Assembly: GCA_963792205.1 (NCBI GenBank)
Contig: CAWBVI010000004.1
Span: 248,001-312,000 of the forward strand
From: DATDAH01 sp963792205
GTDB lineage: Bacteria; Actinomycetota; Acidimicrobiia; Acidimicrobiales; DATDAH01
Direction of reading: 5' to 3'
DNA length: 64,000 nt
Below, one piece after another: positions 27,274 through 36,196 of the stretch. The position numbers and the translations under genes were made by a program. The notes under the pieces were generated by a model. It was given only the letters and a program-made list of their open reading frames with translations. It made no database searches and was not told the DNA's origin. Within the stretch, counting starts at the first letter, position 1. Every line of letters starts with the position of its first letter.

Positions 27274-28052
27274 ACCAGCACGGCGAGCTGGCGGGACTGC
27301 GCGAGCAGGCGGCCCGAGCGGTCCCAGATCTCGCCGTCCTCCTCGAGGAAGCCCTCGGCGGACAACCGGGTCTGGAACCGGACCAGCAGCCACGGGTCCT
27401 CACCGAGCGGGGTCTGCCGGAAGTGAACCGTCAGGTCGACCGTGGGCACGCCCATGCGTTCGAGGGTGGTGGAGAAGATTGCCGGCACCCAGGCGTCGGC
27501 CACCTGCACCAGGAGGTGGGCGTCGACGGGCTCGGGGTCGATGAGGCGGAGCCAGCCGCCGGTGACGGGTTCGCCCCCGCCGGTGAAGGGCGGTAGGCCG
27601 ATGGCGAGGCGGGTCTCGAAGTTCTTCCGGATGGGGATCGGAAAGGGGGGTTCGGCGAGGACGGGACAGTCGTCAGGCGCCGGGACCTCCGGCGGCGTGG
27701 CCTCGTCGAGCAGGTAGCCATCGCGGCTCGGGCCGGCGGCGACCAGCGCGAGGGCGATCGTGCGGCCGGCTTGGACCAACCTCGCGGACACCGAGCTCAT
27801 CGTCCGTCCCGCCCGCTCCACGGTGACCTCGATCTCGGTGGGCCCGTCCTCCGGCGGCCGCAGGTAGTGCACCGTCATCGATCGCGGCACCCGGCCGGGG
27901 TCGGCCAGCTCGCTGGTGACGGCCCGCAGGACGATCGCGGCGACGTAGCCGCCGTTCGGCCGTTCGACTCGCCACGCGGGCTGGATCGTGGCCTCGTAGC
28001 GCCCGTCTCCCCGGGCCGAGACCGCCGTGTCGAGGGCGAAGCGGGAGGTCAC
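27270..28052 (-). CDS. Acyl-CoA thioesterase (4HBT_3 double hotdog)
   Basis: A 260-aa thioesterase-superfamily protein. The N-terminal hotdog shows PNGGYVAAIVLRAV, SMTVHYLRPP and a VERAGRTMSSVSARL strand pair. The second hotdog begins near residue 160, with MGVPTVDLTVHFRQT close to the end. This is the mycobacterial-type TesB-like/4HBT_3 family that hydrolyses long-chain or branched acyl-CoA. GTG 28052 is the only sensible start. It precedes and overlaps acylphosphatase, and is divergent from the DUF3137/LemA pair with a 29-bp gap. Confidence 0.82.
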   Translation of the reverse strand: MTSRFALDTAVSARGDGRYEATIQPAWRVERPNGGYVAAIVLRAVTSELADPGRVPRSMTVHYLRPPEDGPTEIEVTVERAGRTMSSVSARLVQAGRTIALALVAAGPSRDGYLLDEATPPEVPAPDDCPVLAEPPFPIPIRKNFETRLAIGLPPFTGGGEPVTGGWLRLIDPEPVDAHLLVQVADAWVPAIFSTTLERMGVPTVDLTVHFRQTPLGEDPWLLVRFQTRLSAEGFLEEDGEIWDRSGRLLAQSRQLAVLV

Positions 28053-28081
28053 GGGGCGAAGGTACCGGCCGATGGAGAGCC

Positions 28082-28786
28082 GTGGTGGTGTGGCTGATGC
28101 TCGCGGGCTTCATGGCGTTCGCCGTGATGTCGACACTCGCGTTCAAGCGCAAGACGGACCGGGACCGCGAGCTCCAGCGCGTGGCGGCGGCCAACGGGTT
28201 CGTGTTCGCCGAGACCGACTACTTCGCGTCGACGAGGGTGCCGTTCCAGATCTTCCGCCTGGGCAACCAGTCCCTGGTCGAGAACGTGCTGATCGGCCAG
28301 GCCGGTGACGGCGCCCCGGTCCGGGTGTTCGACTTCGTCAGTTGGGTCGAGAAGGAGACGAACGACGGCACGCAGCGGACCAGCTACCGGCACCTCACCT
28401 GCTGCCTCACCGAGACCGAGCACTCGTTCCCCCACCTCGTGGTGCAGCCCGCCACGCTGGCCACGCGGCTGCTCGAGAAGGTGGGCATGCCCGACATCGA
28501 CCTGGAGTCCGAGGCCTTCAACCGTGCCTTCGTGGTGACGAGCGAGAACGAGCGCTTCGCCCGCATGTTCCTCGATCCCCAGATGATGGAACTGCTCCTG
28601 GCCACCGACGGCCAGGTCCAGGTCGAGGTGCGGGGGCGCTGGGTCCTCGTCGCCGCCCCACAGCTCCCCGCCAAGCTCTTCCTCTCGCTGGTCGGGCTGT
28701 CGACCCGGCTGCGCGGGCTCGTGCCGGCCGTCGTGCGCGAGTTCCACCCCGACCTGCCCGATGTCGTGGAAGGACCGATCCGGTGA
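28082..28786 (+). CDS. DUF3137-like membrane-anchored protein, LemA partner
   Basis: A 234-aa protein with one N-terminal transmembrane helix (VVWLMLAGFMAFAVMSTLAF) and a cytoplasmic domain. The segment SEAFNRAFVVTSENERFARM, followed by FLDPQMMELLL, matches the pattern of DUF3137 proteins, which are commonly next to LemA genes. It begins with three GTG codons in a row, and the first is used here. The last codons overlap the LemA start by 4 nt (GTGA). The function is unknown; with LemA it may form a membrane scaffold. Confidence 0.7.
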   Translation: MVVWLMLAGFMAFAVMSTLAFKRKTDRDRELQRVAAANGFVFAETDYFASTRVPFQIFRLGNQSLVENVLIGQAGDGAPVRVFDFVSWVEKETNDGTQRTSYRHLTCCLTETEHSFPHLVVQPATLATRLLEKVGMPDIDLESEAFNRAFVVTSENERFARMFLDPQMMELLLATDGQVQVEVRGRWVLVAAPQLPAKLFLSLVGLSTRLRGLVPAVVREFHPDLPDVVEGPIR

Positions 28787-29343
28787 ACCCGGTCCTCATC
28801 GCCGCCATCGCGGCGGCCGTGATCGTCCTCGGCTGGATCTGGCTGTCGTACAACCGGTTCGCCCTCCAGCGTGAGCTGGTCGACAACTCGTGGGCGACCG
28901 TGGACACCGAGCTGAAGCGGCGTTACGACCTCATCCCCAACCTCGTGGCCACGGTGAAGGGCTATGCCGCCCACGAGCGGGCCACGCTGGAGGCCGTCAC
29001 CGCGGCTCGCCAGGGCGCGGTCGCGGCGACGGGCAGCCCGGCCGAGCAGGCCCCGGCCGAGAACGTGCTGGTGGACGGGCTGAAGCAGCTCCTCGCCGTC
29101 GCCGAGGCCTACCCGGAGCTCCGGGCCGACCAGCACTTCCTCGACCTCCAGCATGAGCTGGTGGCCACCGAGGACCGGATTCAGGCGGCGCGCCGCATCT
29201 TCAACGGCAACGTTCGGGACCTCAACCGGCGGGTCGAGCAGGTCCCGTCGAACCTGGTGGCCAAGCTGGGTGGCTTCCGGCGGGCCGAGTACTTCCAGAT
29301 CGACGAGGCGGCCCGCGCCGTGCCGACGACCGCCCTGTCGTAG
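28783..29343 (+). CDS. LemA family protein
   Basis: A 186-aa LemA protein: a single N-terminal transmembrane helix (LIAAIAAAVIVLGWIWLSY) with a short outside end, then a long helical hairpin. The family signature is intact: LVDNSWATVDTELKRRYDLI followed by PNLVATVKGYAAHERATLE, and later ATEDRIQAARRIFNGNVRDL. LemA occurs in many bacteria without a settled role. The GTG start overlaps the preceding DUF3137-like gene, so the two are one operon. The usual other partner, a DUF2207 protein, is elsewhere in this window (138-2074). Confidence 0.9.
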   Translation: MNPVLIAAIAAAVIVLGWIWLSYNRFALQRELVDNSWATVDTELKRRYDLIPNLVATVKGYAAHERATLEAVTAARQGAVAATGSPAEQAPAENVLVDGLKQLLAVAEAYPELRADQHFLDLQHELVATEDRIQAARRIFNGNVRDLNRRVEQVPSNLVAKLGGFRRAEYFQIDEAARAVPTTALS

Positions 29344-29349
29344 CCCCGG

Positions 29350-30531
29350 TCAGAAGGCCACGGGGGTGCCGTCGCGGGACTGCTTGAGGAGGCGGCGGGC
29401 GACGGTGTGGATGTGGACCTCGTCGGGACCGTCGTAGATGCGACCGAAGCGGGCGGTCCGGTACATGTAGCTCAGCGGGGTGTCGTCGGTGAGGCCCTTG
29501 GCCCCGTAGGCCTGGATGGCCCGGTCGATGACGTTGTGCAGCATGCGGGCCCCGACCACCTTGATCGTGCCGATCTCCACCCGGGCCTGGTCGCCGGCGT
29601 CGATGCGCTCGGCCGCGTGCAGGGTGAGCAGGCGGCAGGCCGAGATCTCGGCGTAGGACTCGAACACGTGCTGCTGCATCAGCTGCTTGTGGCTCAGCGG
29701 CTCGCCGAAGGCGACCCGGTTGTTGAGCCGGTCGCAGAGCAGCTCGAAGGCCCGCTGGGCCTGGCCCAGCCAGCGCATGCAGTGGAAGATCCGCCCCGGG
29801 CCGAGCCGGTCCTGGGCGATCTGGAAGCCGTGCCCCCGGGGCCCGAGCAGGTTCCCGGCCGGCACCCGGACGTCCGTGTAGCGGACCTCGCAGTGGCCGC
29901 CCTTGATGCCGAGCACCGGGGTCTCCCGGACGATCTCGTAGCCGGGGGTGTCGGTCGGGACCACGATCATCGAGAAGGCCCGGTGGTCCGGGGCGTCGGG
30001 CTCGGTCCGGCACATGACCGTCGTGTAGGCGGCCCGGTTGGCACCGGTGGTGAACCACTTGAGGCCGTTGATGACCCACTCGTCGCCGTCCAGCACCGCC
30101 GCGGTCTGGAGCTGGGTGGGGTCCGAGGACGCCACCTCGGGCTCGGTCATGGCGAAGCTGGGTGAGATCTCCGCGGCCACCAACGGGGCCAGGTACCGCT
30201 CCCGCCACTCGTCGCTGGCGTACTTGTCCAACATGAGCGAGTCCTGCAGCGTGAACGTGCCGAGCGCCAGCTGGCCGAACTCGCTGCGGCCCTGGACCTC
30301 GTTCACGTAGACGTAGTCGAGGAACGGCATCCCCCCGCCGCCCAGCTCGGTCGGATGGCCGAGGGCCCACAAGCCCTCCTCCTTGGCCTGCCGCTGCAGG
30401 TCCTTCAGCAGGGCCCGGGCGTCCTCGTCGCCGGCGTGGAGCTGTGGCTCGGCCGGCTCCACCCGTTCGCGCATGAAGGCCTCGACGGCCTGCCGCACCG
30501 GCTGGACGTGCTCCGGAACCTCGAAGCTCAT
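29350..30531 (-). CDS. Acyl-CoA dehydrogenase family protein (FadE/ACAD10-11-like)
   Basis: An FAD-dependent acyl-CoA dehydrogenase of 393 aa. The N-terminal helical domain is followed by the FAD-binding loop FAMTEPEVASSDPTQLQT (about 140) and WVINGLKWFTTGAN. The C-terminal helical domain contains RFGRIYDGPDEVH, in the position of the catalytic base. The resemblance is to ACAD10/11-type enzymes that use long or hydroxy-acyl substrates. ATG 30531 overlaps the stop of the upstream membrane-protein gene by 4 nt (ATGA). The convergent lemA stop is only 6 nt away. Confidence 0.88.
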   Translation of the reverse strand: MSFEVPEHVQPVRQAVEAFMRERVEPAEPQLHAGDEDARALLKDLQRQAKEEGLWALGHPTELGGGGMPFLDYVYVNEVQGRSEFGQLALGTFTLQDSLMLDKYASDEWRERYLAPLVAAEISPSFAMTEPEVASSDPTQLQTAAVLDGDEWVINGLKWFTTGANRAAYTTVMCRTEPDAPDHRAFSMIVVPTDTPGYEIVRETPVLGIKGGHCEVRYTDVRVPAGNLLGPRGHGFQIAQDRLGPGRIFHCMRWLGQAQRAFELLCDRLNNRVAFGEPLSHKQLMQQHVFESYAEISACRLLTLHAAERIDAGDQARVEIGTIKVVGARMLHNVIDRAIQAYGAKGLTDDTPLSYMYRTARFGRIYDGPDEVHIHTVARRLLKQSRDGTPVAF

Positions 30532-31637
30532 GGGTCCTCCGCTTCGTCGTGGTGGTGCCGGGGGTGGCGGGTGCGCAGGCGGGGCAGGTCGGCCATGCGG
30601 TCCGAGGACCACAGGGCGGGCGGGGGCTGCACCAGGGCGCACAGCTCCAGGAGCACCTTGTCATAGTTGACCCGCCAGCCCGCCCAGTCCCGCCAGCACT
30701 GCTCCTGGTCGGGCTTCAGCGCCACGCCGGCCGCGCGGAGCTCCTCGTAGACGGCGTCGAACTCCGCCTTGTGGACCGAGATCGGGTCATCGGGCTGGGG
30801 CTGGCGGTGGTGGGGCAGTCCGAAGTAGTCGGCGATCGACCGGAGGGCGAGGTAGCCCGACCGGATCGTCAGCTCCACCCGGGATTGACGGGGCAGGTCG
30901 AGCGTGGACGCCCGCAGTCCGGCGGCGTCCAACAGGCTTCCGGTCGCGGTCAGCCACGAGCGGTCGTCGTCGATCGAGCGGAAGTGCACGAGGGCGGGAT
31001 AGGAGGTGTGGCTCTCCTCCAGCTCGATGAACCAGTCCTCCCATTCCGACCACCAGTCGTCGAGCTGGTCGAGGCGGCCGAGCCGGTGATGGCGGATGAT
31101 CAGCTCCGCCGGCGTCGGCGGCGTCCCACCCCGCATGCCCAGCTTCACGACGAGGTGCTCCCGCCGGGAGAAGTGGCCGTAGATCGTCGGTAGGAAGCTG
31201 ATCAGGAGGGCGACCAGCCCCAATCCGATCACGGCCTCGATGACGGCCGCGGCGAGCGCCGGGCCCTCGTTGGGGCGCGAGAACCCCAGGGTCGTGACCG
31301 ACGAGCCCGACAGGACGAACTCCTCGCCCACGGGCTCGGCCCCGAGGGCCCAGTAGATGGGAACGAAGCCCAGCCAGACGCCGAGCACCCAGGTGACCGG
31401 CATGAGCAAGAGGGTGGTGGGGGCGAAGCGGCCCCGGACCGCCTCCCGCTGGCCGTCCGTCGTCGCCCGCCGGGCCACCCACTCGAACGGGCGGCGCACC
31501 ACCAAGAAGAGGGCCCGCGTCAACCAGACCTGTTCGGGGCGCGGCACGACCACCGTCCAGACGGCGGCCCGCACCACCCAGATCACCATCGAGGCGCCGG
31601 CGACGAAGGCGAGCACCCGGGCCAGGACGCCGACCAT
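30528..31637 (-). CDS. Channel-like membrane protein with large cytoplasmic domain
   Basis: A 369-aa protein with about four membrane helices in the first 170 residues. Between helices 3 and 4 there is an SGSSVTTLGFSRP loop, reminiscent of the potassium-channel pore signature (TxxTVGYG). The remainder is a cytoplasmic helical domain rich in Trp and charged residues (LDDWWSEWEDWFIELEE). I infer a two-pore-helix ion-channel-like protein but cannot prove ion selectivity. ATG 31637 is preferred to an upstream TTG. It overlaps the acyl-CoA dehydrogenase start by 4 nt. Confidence 0.6.
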   Translation of the reverse strand: MVGVLARVLAFVAGASMVIWVVRAAVWTVVVPRPEQVWLTRALFLVVRRPFEWVARRATTDGQREAVRGRFAPTTLLLMPVTWVLGVWLGFVPIYWALGAEPVGEEFVLSGSSVTTLGFSRPNEGPALAAAVIEAVIGLGLVALLISFLPTIYGHFSRREHLVVKLGMRGGTPPTPAELIIRHHRLGRLDQLDDWWSEWEDWFIELEESHTSYPALVHFRSIDDDRSWLTATGSLLDAAGLRASTLDLPRQSRVELTIRSGYLALRSIADYFGLPHHRQPQPDDPISVHKAEFDAVYEELRAAGVALKPDQEQCWRDWAGWRVNYDKVLLELCALVQPPPALWSSDRMADLPRLRTRHPRHHHDEAEDP

Positions 31638-31646
31638 CAAGAGCCG

Positions 31647-32618
31647 CTACTCCTCGTCCAGTGCGGGCAGGAGGGCGCCGGTGAAGGCGCCCGACCGGAA
31701 CGCGACCACGACGGCACCGACGCCGACGCCGAGCGCCAGCGCAGTGGTCAGGCGCTCGAGGGCGAAGGGGACGTCGGTGGGCAACACCGGATTCGACAGG
31801 ACCGAGAGGCGAAACACCCCCCAGGTGGCCAGGAAGACGCCGCCGGCGAGCAGGCCGACGGCGCGCAGCCGTTCGGTGAGGATCGCCACCACCGCCAGGA
31901 GCAGGGCGATGCCCGCGACGATCGCCGGCAGCAGGCTGGCACCCGTGCCCGACGGCAGGCTCGTGTAGCCGATCACGGACACCCCGATCGCGACGACGGC
32001 CACGAGGGCGACCAGGGCCGGCGGCCCACGGTCGGTCAGCCGCCCACCGAAGACGCCCAGCAGCGCCGCGACCAGGACGGCGAGCAGGTACCACGGCACC
32101 GGCGACACGGCGTCGTGGAAGGTGATGGTGCCGGTGACCTCGACCGCCTGCCCGTCGACGCCGAGCGGTACGGGACCGAGCCAGTCGAAGGTCTCGCCCC
32201 GCGCGACCGGCGACTCCTGGCCCATGAAGTGGGTCCGGTGGTCGTGCCAGGCGAACGTGCCGTCCGTCGCCACCTCCTCCCAGTCGGGCTCGAGGGTGGT
32301 CGGATCGGCGCCCTGGAGCTCGTCGGGGGCGAGGTCGTTGGTGCCGTAGCGGTCGGTGTTGATGAACGTGGCGGGCGAGTTGCGGTTCTGCTCCACCGTC
32401 CCGTCGGCCGAGAAGCGCAGGTACGGCTCGCCCTCGTAGCCCGCGACCACGACCTCGGTGCCCTCGTCGACGGTGAGGACGATGAAGGCGTCGCCCCCCG
32501 TCGTCTCGACGGTGAACCCGCCGGGATCGGGCTCCACCGAGGTGACCTCGGAGGAGTAGTCGCCCGGCTTGGCCGCGTCGGCGGCGGCCGGGCCGGCCCC
32601 GAGGACCAGCCCGGCCAC
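31647..32618 (-). CDS. Exported multi-pass membrane protein of the copper cluster
   Basis: A protein of about 323 aa. A short signal-like start (VAGLVLGAGPAAADA) leads into an extracytoplasmic beta domain (about 20-175) containing YLRFSADGTVEQNRNSPAT and HDHRTHFMGQES, the latter His-rich and a plausible metal site. Six or so membrane helices follow. Similar proteins often sit beside YcnI and CopC genes in actinobacteria. The start is uncertain: GTG 32618 is the first ordinary start in frame, but signal-like sequence (ARRALALA) continues upstream towards 32642 and only CTG codons occur there. It lies 48 nt after the ycnI stop in the same direction. Confidence 0.68.
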   Translation of the reverse strand: MAGLVLGAGPAAADAAKPGDYSSEVTSVEPDPGGFTVETTGGDAFIVLTVDEGTEVVVAGYEGEPYLRFSADGTVEQNRNSPATFINTDRYGTNDLAPDELQGADPTTLEPDWEEVATDGTFAWHDHRTHFMGQESPVARGETFDWLGPVPLGVDGQAVEVTGTITFHDAVSPVPWYLLAVLVAALLGVFGGRLTDRGPPALVALVAVVAIGVSVIGYTSLPSGTGASLLPAIVAGIALLLAVVAILTERLRAVGLLAGGVFLATWGVFRLSVLSNPVLPTDVPFALERLTTALALGVGVGAVVVAFRSGAFTGALLPALDEE

Positions 32619-32665
32619 CGCCAGGGCCAGAGCACGACGTGCGATGGCCCCGGCGGTCCACCCGG

Positions 32666-33340
32666 TCAGCCTGCCCGACGCGTGCTGATCAGCGCGGCAC
32701 CACCGGCAACGAGCCCGAGCGTGCCGACGATGAAGGCCACGATGGCCAGCGCATCGGGGCCCTCGTCCTCGCTCTCCGCGCCGGTCGCGGCCGCTTCGGC
32801 GTGCTCCGCCTCCTCGTCGGCGTGCTCGTCGGCTTCTTCCTCGGTCCCACCGTGGTGGTCCTCGGTCGCCTCCGTGATGGCGATGGCCGGCGCCGGGTGC
32901 TCGGGCTCCTCGCCGCCCTCAGGTGTCTCCTCGATCCAGGCCACCTCGTCACCGCTCTCACAGGTCTGGATGGCCGGGAAGAGCGCGGTCTCGCCCGGCG
33001 TGTCGGGCATCTGGACCGAGATGGCGAACTCGAGGAGCTGGTCGTGAGCCAGCGGTCCGCCCTCCCAGGTGAGCGTCACGGGGCCGCTGTCGTCGATGGT
33101 CGCCTCCCAGCCGGGAACGGCCTCGGGGGTGGCCGACTCGATGCTCTCCGGCATCTGGACCTCGAGCTTGACCGTGTCGCCACCCTCGCCCTCGCACCCG
33201 TGGGGGACGACGATGTTGAACAGCGCAAAGCTCCCGGCCGGGGCCTCGGTGACGTCGGCGTAGACGTGGGCGCTCGCCGGGGCAGCCGCCCAGAGCAGGA
33301 GGACCGCGGCCCCGCCGATCAACGCCAACAGCTTCTTCAT
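32666..33340 (-). CDS. YcnI family (DUF1775) copper-binding-type membrane protein
   Basis: A 224-aa YcnI protein. The signal peptide is cleaved at APASA, so the mature protein begins with His (HVYADVTEAPAGS), the His-brace ligand of YcnI copper sites. The domain continues to about 135, with VPHGCEGEGG, a conserved Trp in LTWEGG and an IQTCESGDEVAW loop. A His/Glu-rich linker (EDHHGG, EADEHADEEAEHAE) and one C-terminal helix anchor it outside the membrane. It probably buffers or delivers Cu(II). It forms an apparent operon with CopC-CopD, 40 nt downstream of that gene's stop. Confidence 0.87.
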   Translation of the reverse strand: MKKLLALIGGAAVLLLWAAAPASAHVYADVTEAPAGSFALFNIVVPHGCEGEGGDTVKLEVQMPESIESATPEAVPGWEATIDDSGPVTLTWEGGPLAHDQLLEFAISVQMPDTPGETALFPAIQTCESGDEVAWIEETPEGGEEPEHPAPAIAITEATEDHHGGTEEEADEHADEEAEHAEAAATGAESEDEGPDALAIVAFIVGTLGLVAGGAALISTRRAG

Positions 33341-33380
33341 GGTGTGCTCCCTGATGTGGTCATTGCGGATCGGTCGGGGG

Positions 33381-35009
33381 TCATCCCGCGACCAAGACTT
33401 CGATCTCGCCCCGGGCCTCTTCGAACCGGGACACGGCGACGTTGACCTCGATCACCCAGCGACCGCCGGTGACGAGGTCGTCACTGTCGAGCTGGAAGTG
33501 CGACGGGCCGGCCCGGAACGGCGTACGGGTGATCGGCCCGATGTCGTCGGACGGCAGCGACAGGTTGACGGTGATGTCGCCCTCGACCTCGGCCGGGCGG
33601 CCGTCGGTGTCGTAGAAGTAGAAGTGGATCTGGTTGGTCCCGGCCTGATTGGGGTCGACGACCACGTTGACCGAGCCGGTGTCGCCCAGGTCGATGTCAC
33701 CCGAGAAGATCCCGCCCACGCCAGCGGCGGTGCGCGCCGGGGTGACGTTGACCAGTACCCCGGTCAGCGCGAGCACCGCCACGAGCCCGAGGACCTCGAA
33801 GCGCACGCTCGACCGCAGCTGGTGCCAGGCCTTCGGTGCCGCCGCCCGCTGGACCACGGGCACGAGGCGGAAGTGGTTGTAGGCGGCGGCGAGGCCGACG
33901 AGCACGGCGACGCCGACCTTCGCCAGCAGCGTCCAGCCGTACGTCGTGGAGGTGAGGGCGCTGAGCGCGCGCACCTCCGACCACGTGAGGACGAGGCCGG
34001 CCACCGTGAGCACCACGACCGCCACCGCCGCCATGATCGAGAAGCGGGCCACCATGCCCGCGGCCGCCTGCGGACCCTCGGTTGCCGCGTCCGCGCGGCG
34101 GGCGCGGAGCGTCACGCCGAGGAGGACCAGTCCTCCGAACCAGACCGCGGCGGCGACCAAGTGCGCCATCGCCGCGCCGATGGCCAGCAACTCGTGGTCG
34201 GCGCTGCGGGTGTGCCCGCTGAGCGCGAAGCCGACGCTGGCGAGGAAGGCCCCCAAAAGGACCGGGGCTCGACGACCGTCGAACGCGACGACGAGGGCGA
34301 GGCCGAGCAGGGTCAGCAGGACGGACCAGCCCACGCCGTCCTCCAACACGGCGCGGAGGACCCCGCTCTGGAAGATGGCGCCGATGCCCTCGCCGGTCGC
34401 CAGCGCGGCCTGGATCGGAAGGGCCGCCAGCACGCCCACTACACCCACCCCGGCGGCGATGCGCACGATCCGCCGGAGTCGAGGCCGTTCCGGCCCGCCG
34501 TCGTGGACCAGCACAAGGAACGCCGCCCCGCCGGCGGCGAGGAGCGTCCCGGCGTAAGCCAGGAACCGGAAGACGGCTCCGGCCACCTCCCAAGGGCGAT
34601 CGGCGCCCTCGTCGAAGAACTCGGACAGGAGCGCCGGATCGGCGTCGACCTCGCCCACGCTGAAGACCAGGCCGCCCTGGACCGGGTGGCCGTCGGCCGA
34701 GACGACCCGGTAGGTGGCCACGTAGGCACCGTCGCCGAGGTCGTCGCGGAGGTCGACCTCGACCACCTCCCGGTCCGAACGTACGGCCCCTTCGTCGACG
34801 CGTTCGCCGCTCGACTCGAACACCCGCAGCCCACCGAGGTCGACCGAGACGGGTTCGCTGAACTCCAGCCGTACCGAGTCGGGCGCGGCATCGAGGTGCG
34901 CGCCGTCCCCCGGACTCGACGCCGTGAGCTCGGCGTGAGCCGCCGCGGGGGCGGCCCCGACCAGGAGGACCGCCGCCGCCACGGCAGCGGCCGCGAGGGC
35001 TCGCCTCAC
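33381..35009 (-). CDS. CopC-CopD fusion copper resistance/uptake protein
   Basis: A 542-aa protein. After the signal (APAAA) the mature N-terminus is HAELTASSPGDGA, the CopC Cu(II) site, with the second His in SADGHPVQGG. Eight helices of the CopD membrane domain follow (about 145-425), with conserved HTRSADHELL and AHLVAAAVWFGGL histidines. An additional extracytoplasmic beta domain (about 425-542) is typical of the actinobacterial fusion. It likely imports copper for cuproenzymes or takes part in copper balance. ATG 35009 overlaps the anti-sigma stop (ATGA), giving an operon of anti-sigma, copCD, ycnI and the membrane protein. Confidence 0.9.
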   Translation of the reverse strand: MRRALAAAAVAAAVLLVGAAPAAAHAELTASSPGDGAHLDAAPDSVRLEFSEPVSVDLGGLRVFESSGERVDEGAVRSDREVVEVDLRDDLGDGAYVATYRVVSADGHPVQGGLVFSVGEVDADPALLSEFFDEGADRPWEVAGAVFRFLAYAGTLLAAGGAAFLVLVHDGGPERPRLRRIVRIAAGVGVVGVLAALPIQAALATGEGIGAIFQSGVLRAVLEDGVGWSVLLTLLGLALVVAFDGRRAPVLLGAFLASVGFALSGHTRSADHELLAIGAAMAHLVAAAVWFGGLVLLGVTLRARRADAATEGPQAAAGMVARFSIMAAVAVVVLTVAGLVLTWSEVRALSALTSTTYGWTLLAKVGVAVLVGLAAAYNHFRLVPVVQRAAAPKAWHQLRSSVRFEVLGLVAVLALTGVLVNVTPARTAAGVGGIFSGDIDLGDTGSVNVVVDPNQAGTNQIHFYFYDTDGRPAEVEGDITVNLSLPSDDIGPITRTPFRAGPSHFQLDSDDLVTGGRWVIEVNVAVSRFEEARGEIEVLVAG

Positions 35010-35605
35010 GGAGCGAGGACCGTGGTCGATGCGGGGTGGCCGTCGTGGCGGGCGAGGAGCCAGAGCAGGCCGATGCCGGCCAGCTCGAGCAGGTGGACGG
35101 CTTCACCGGCGCCCGCCGTGGCGCCGGTGGCCACGTCCACGACCGCACCGAGGGTCAGGACCCCGCCCAACACGAGCCCGAGCGGCAGCATCCCGCGGGC
35201 TCGGGCCGGCTGCCAGGCCGCGACCAGCAGGCCGACGGCGAGGGCGATCGACCAGCTCGCCAGCTCCCGTGTCGTGTGCACCTCGTCCGACCCGGACGAC
35301 GAGAAGAGCGACGGCAGCGCGATCAGCAGCTGGGCGGCGGCGACGATCGCAAGGCCCCACCGAGCCGCCTGGCGACGAGGGTCGGCCGCGGTGACGGGGT
35401 GTGCGGCCATGACGGCCGCCGTGAGGTCGGGCACCGGATCGGCCGGGACGAGGCGGGTGACGCGGTCGACCTCGGCCAGCGAGGAGGCGAAGCCGCGGCA
35501 GCCCGGACAGCGGGCAAGATGGCGGTCCAGCACGGCCAGCTCGTCGGCCGTCGCCTCGCCGTCCAGCCGGGCGGAGAGCAGATCTCGACTCTGATCGCAA
35601 CGCAT
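35006..35605 (-). CDS. Zinc-finger anti-sigma factor
   Basis: A 199-aa anti-sigma protein. The N-terminal zf-HC2 region contains the ZAS motif HLARCPGCRGF, that is His-x3-Cys-x2-Cys (H29, C33, C36), preceded by a helix that would bind the sigma factor. The remainder has about five membrane helices (AIVAAAQLLIALPSLF, IALAVGLLVAAW, PLGLVLGGVLTLG and so on). It lies head-to-head with an ECF sigma gene (27 bp between starts) and heads the copper operon, so the pair probably controls copper genes (inference). Confidence 0.87.
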   Translation of the reverse strand: MRCDQSRDLLSARLDGEATADELAVLDRHLARCPGCRGFASSLAEVDRVTRLVPADPVPDLTAAVMAAHPVTAADPRRQAARWGLAIVAAAQLLIALPSLFSSSGSDEVHTTRELASWSIALAVGLLVAAWQPARARGMLPLGLVLGGVLTLGAVVDVATGATAGAGEAVHLLELAGIGLLWLLARHDGHPASTTVLAP

Positions 35606-35632
35606 GCCCCACCAGTCGAACGAAGGCCCCGG

Positions 35633-36196
35633 ATGGTTCCCGACGATCATCTGAGCGAGCTCGCCCTGCGGGCTGCGGGTGGCGATCGGGTGGCGCTCTC
35701 CGACCTGGTCCGGGGCACGCAGGCCGATGTGTGGCGGCTCTGCGCCCACCTCGTCGACCGGCAGAGCGCCGACGACCTCACCCAGGACGTCTACGCCCGG
35801 GCCATCCCCGCCCTCCCGCGGTTCCGGGGCGAGAGCCCGGTCCGGCTGTGGCTGCTGGGCATCGCCCGCCACGTCTGCGTGGACGAGGTCCGCCGCCGCT
35901 CCCGGCGGCGCCGGATCCTGGCCCGCCGCCCGGAGGCTGTGGTCGTCGCGCCCGACCCCACCGGCGCGGTGGACCTCGACCACCTCCTGGCCGACCTCGA
36001 CGCCGACCAGCGGGCCGCCTTCGTGCTGACCCAGGTCCTCGGCCTGTGCTACGCCGAGGCCGCCGAGGCCCTGGGCTGCCCGGTCGGCACCATCCGCAGC
36101 CGCGTCGCCCGCGCCCGCGAGACCCTGGCCCAGGCCCTCGAGGCCGCCGAAGCCGCCGAAGCCGACACCCCTCAGCGGAAATCGCGGCTGCGCTGA
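35633..36196 (+). CDS. ECF-type sigma-70 factor
   Basis: A 187-aa ECF sigma factor. Region 2 (about 12-85) has RLCAHLVDRQSADDLTQDVY, corresponding to the core-binding and -10 recognition helices. Region 4 (about 115-170) has QRAAFVLTQVLGLCYAEAAE followed by ALGCPVGTIRSRVARARETL, the -35 helix-turn-helix. A short His/Cys-containing linker joins them. The partner anti-sigma is divergent, 27 bp away. The last 25 nt overlap the 3' end of dnaE2, which is convergent. Confidence 0.9.
   Translation: MVPDDHLSELALRAAGGDRVALSDLVRGTQADVWRLCAHLVDRQSADDLTQDVYARAIPALPRFRGESPVRLWLLGIARHVCVDEVRRRSRRRRILARRPEAVVVAPDPTGAVDLDHLLADLDADQRAAFVLTQVLGLCYAEAAEALGCPVGTIRSRVARARETLAQALEAAEAAEADTPQRKSRLR

Noticed and set aside
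32618..32665. Upstream CTG start for the membrane protein of the copper cluster
   Set aside because: CTG starts are rare and there is no ribosome-binding sequence to support it. GTG 32618 is kept, with the uncertainty recorded.
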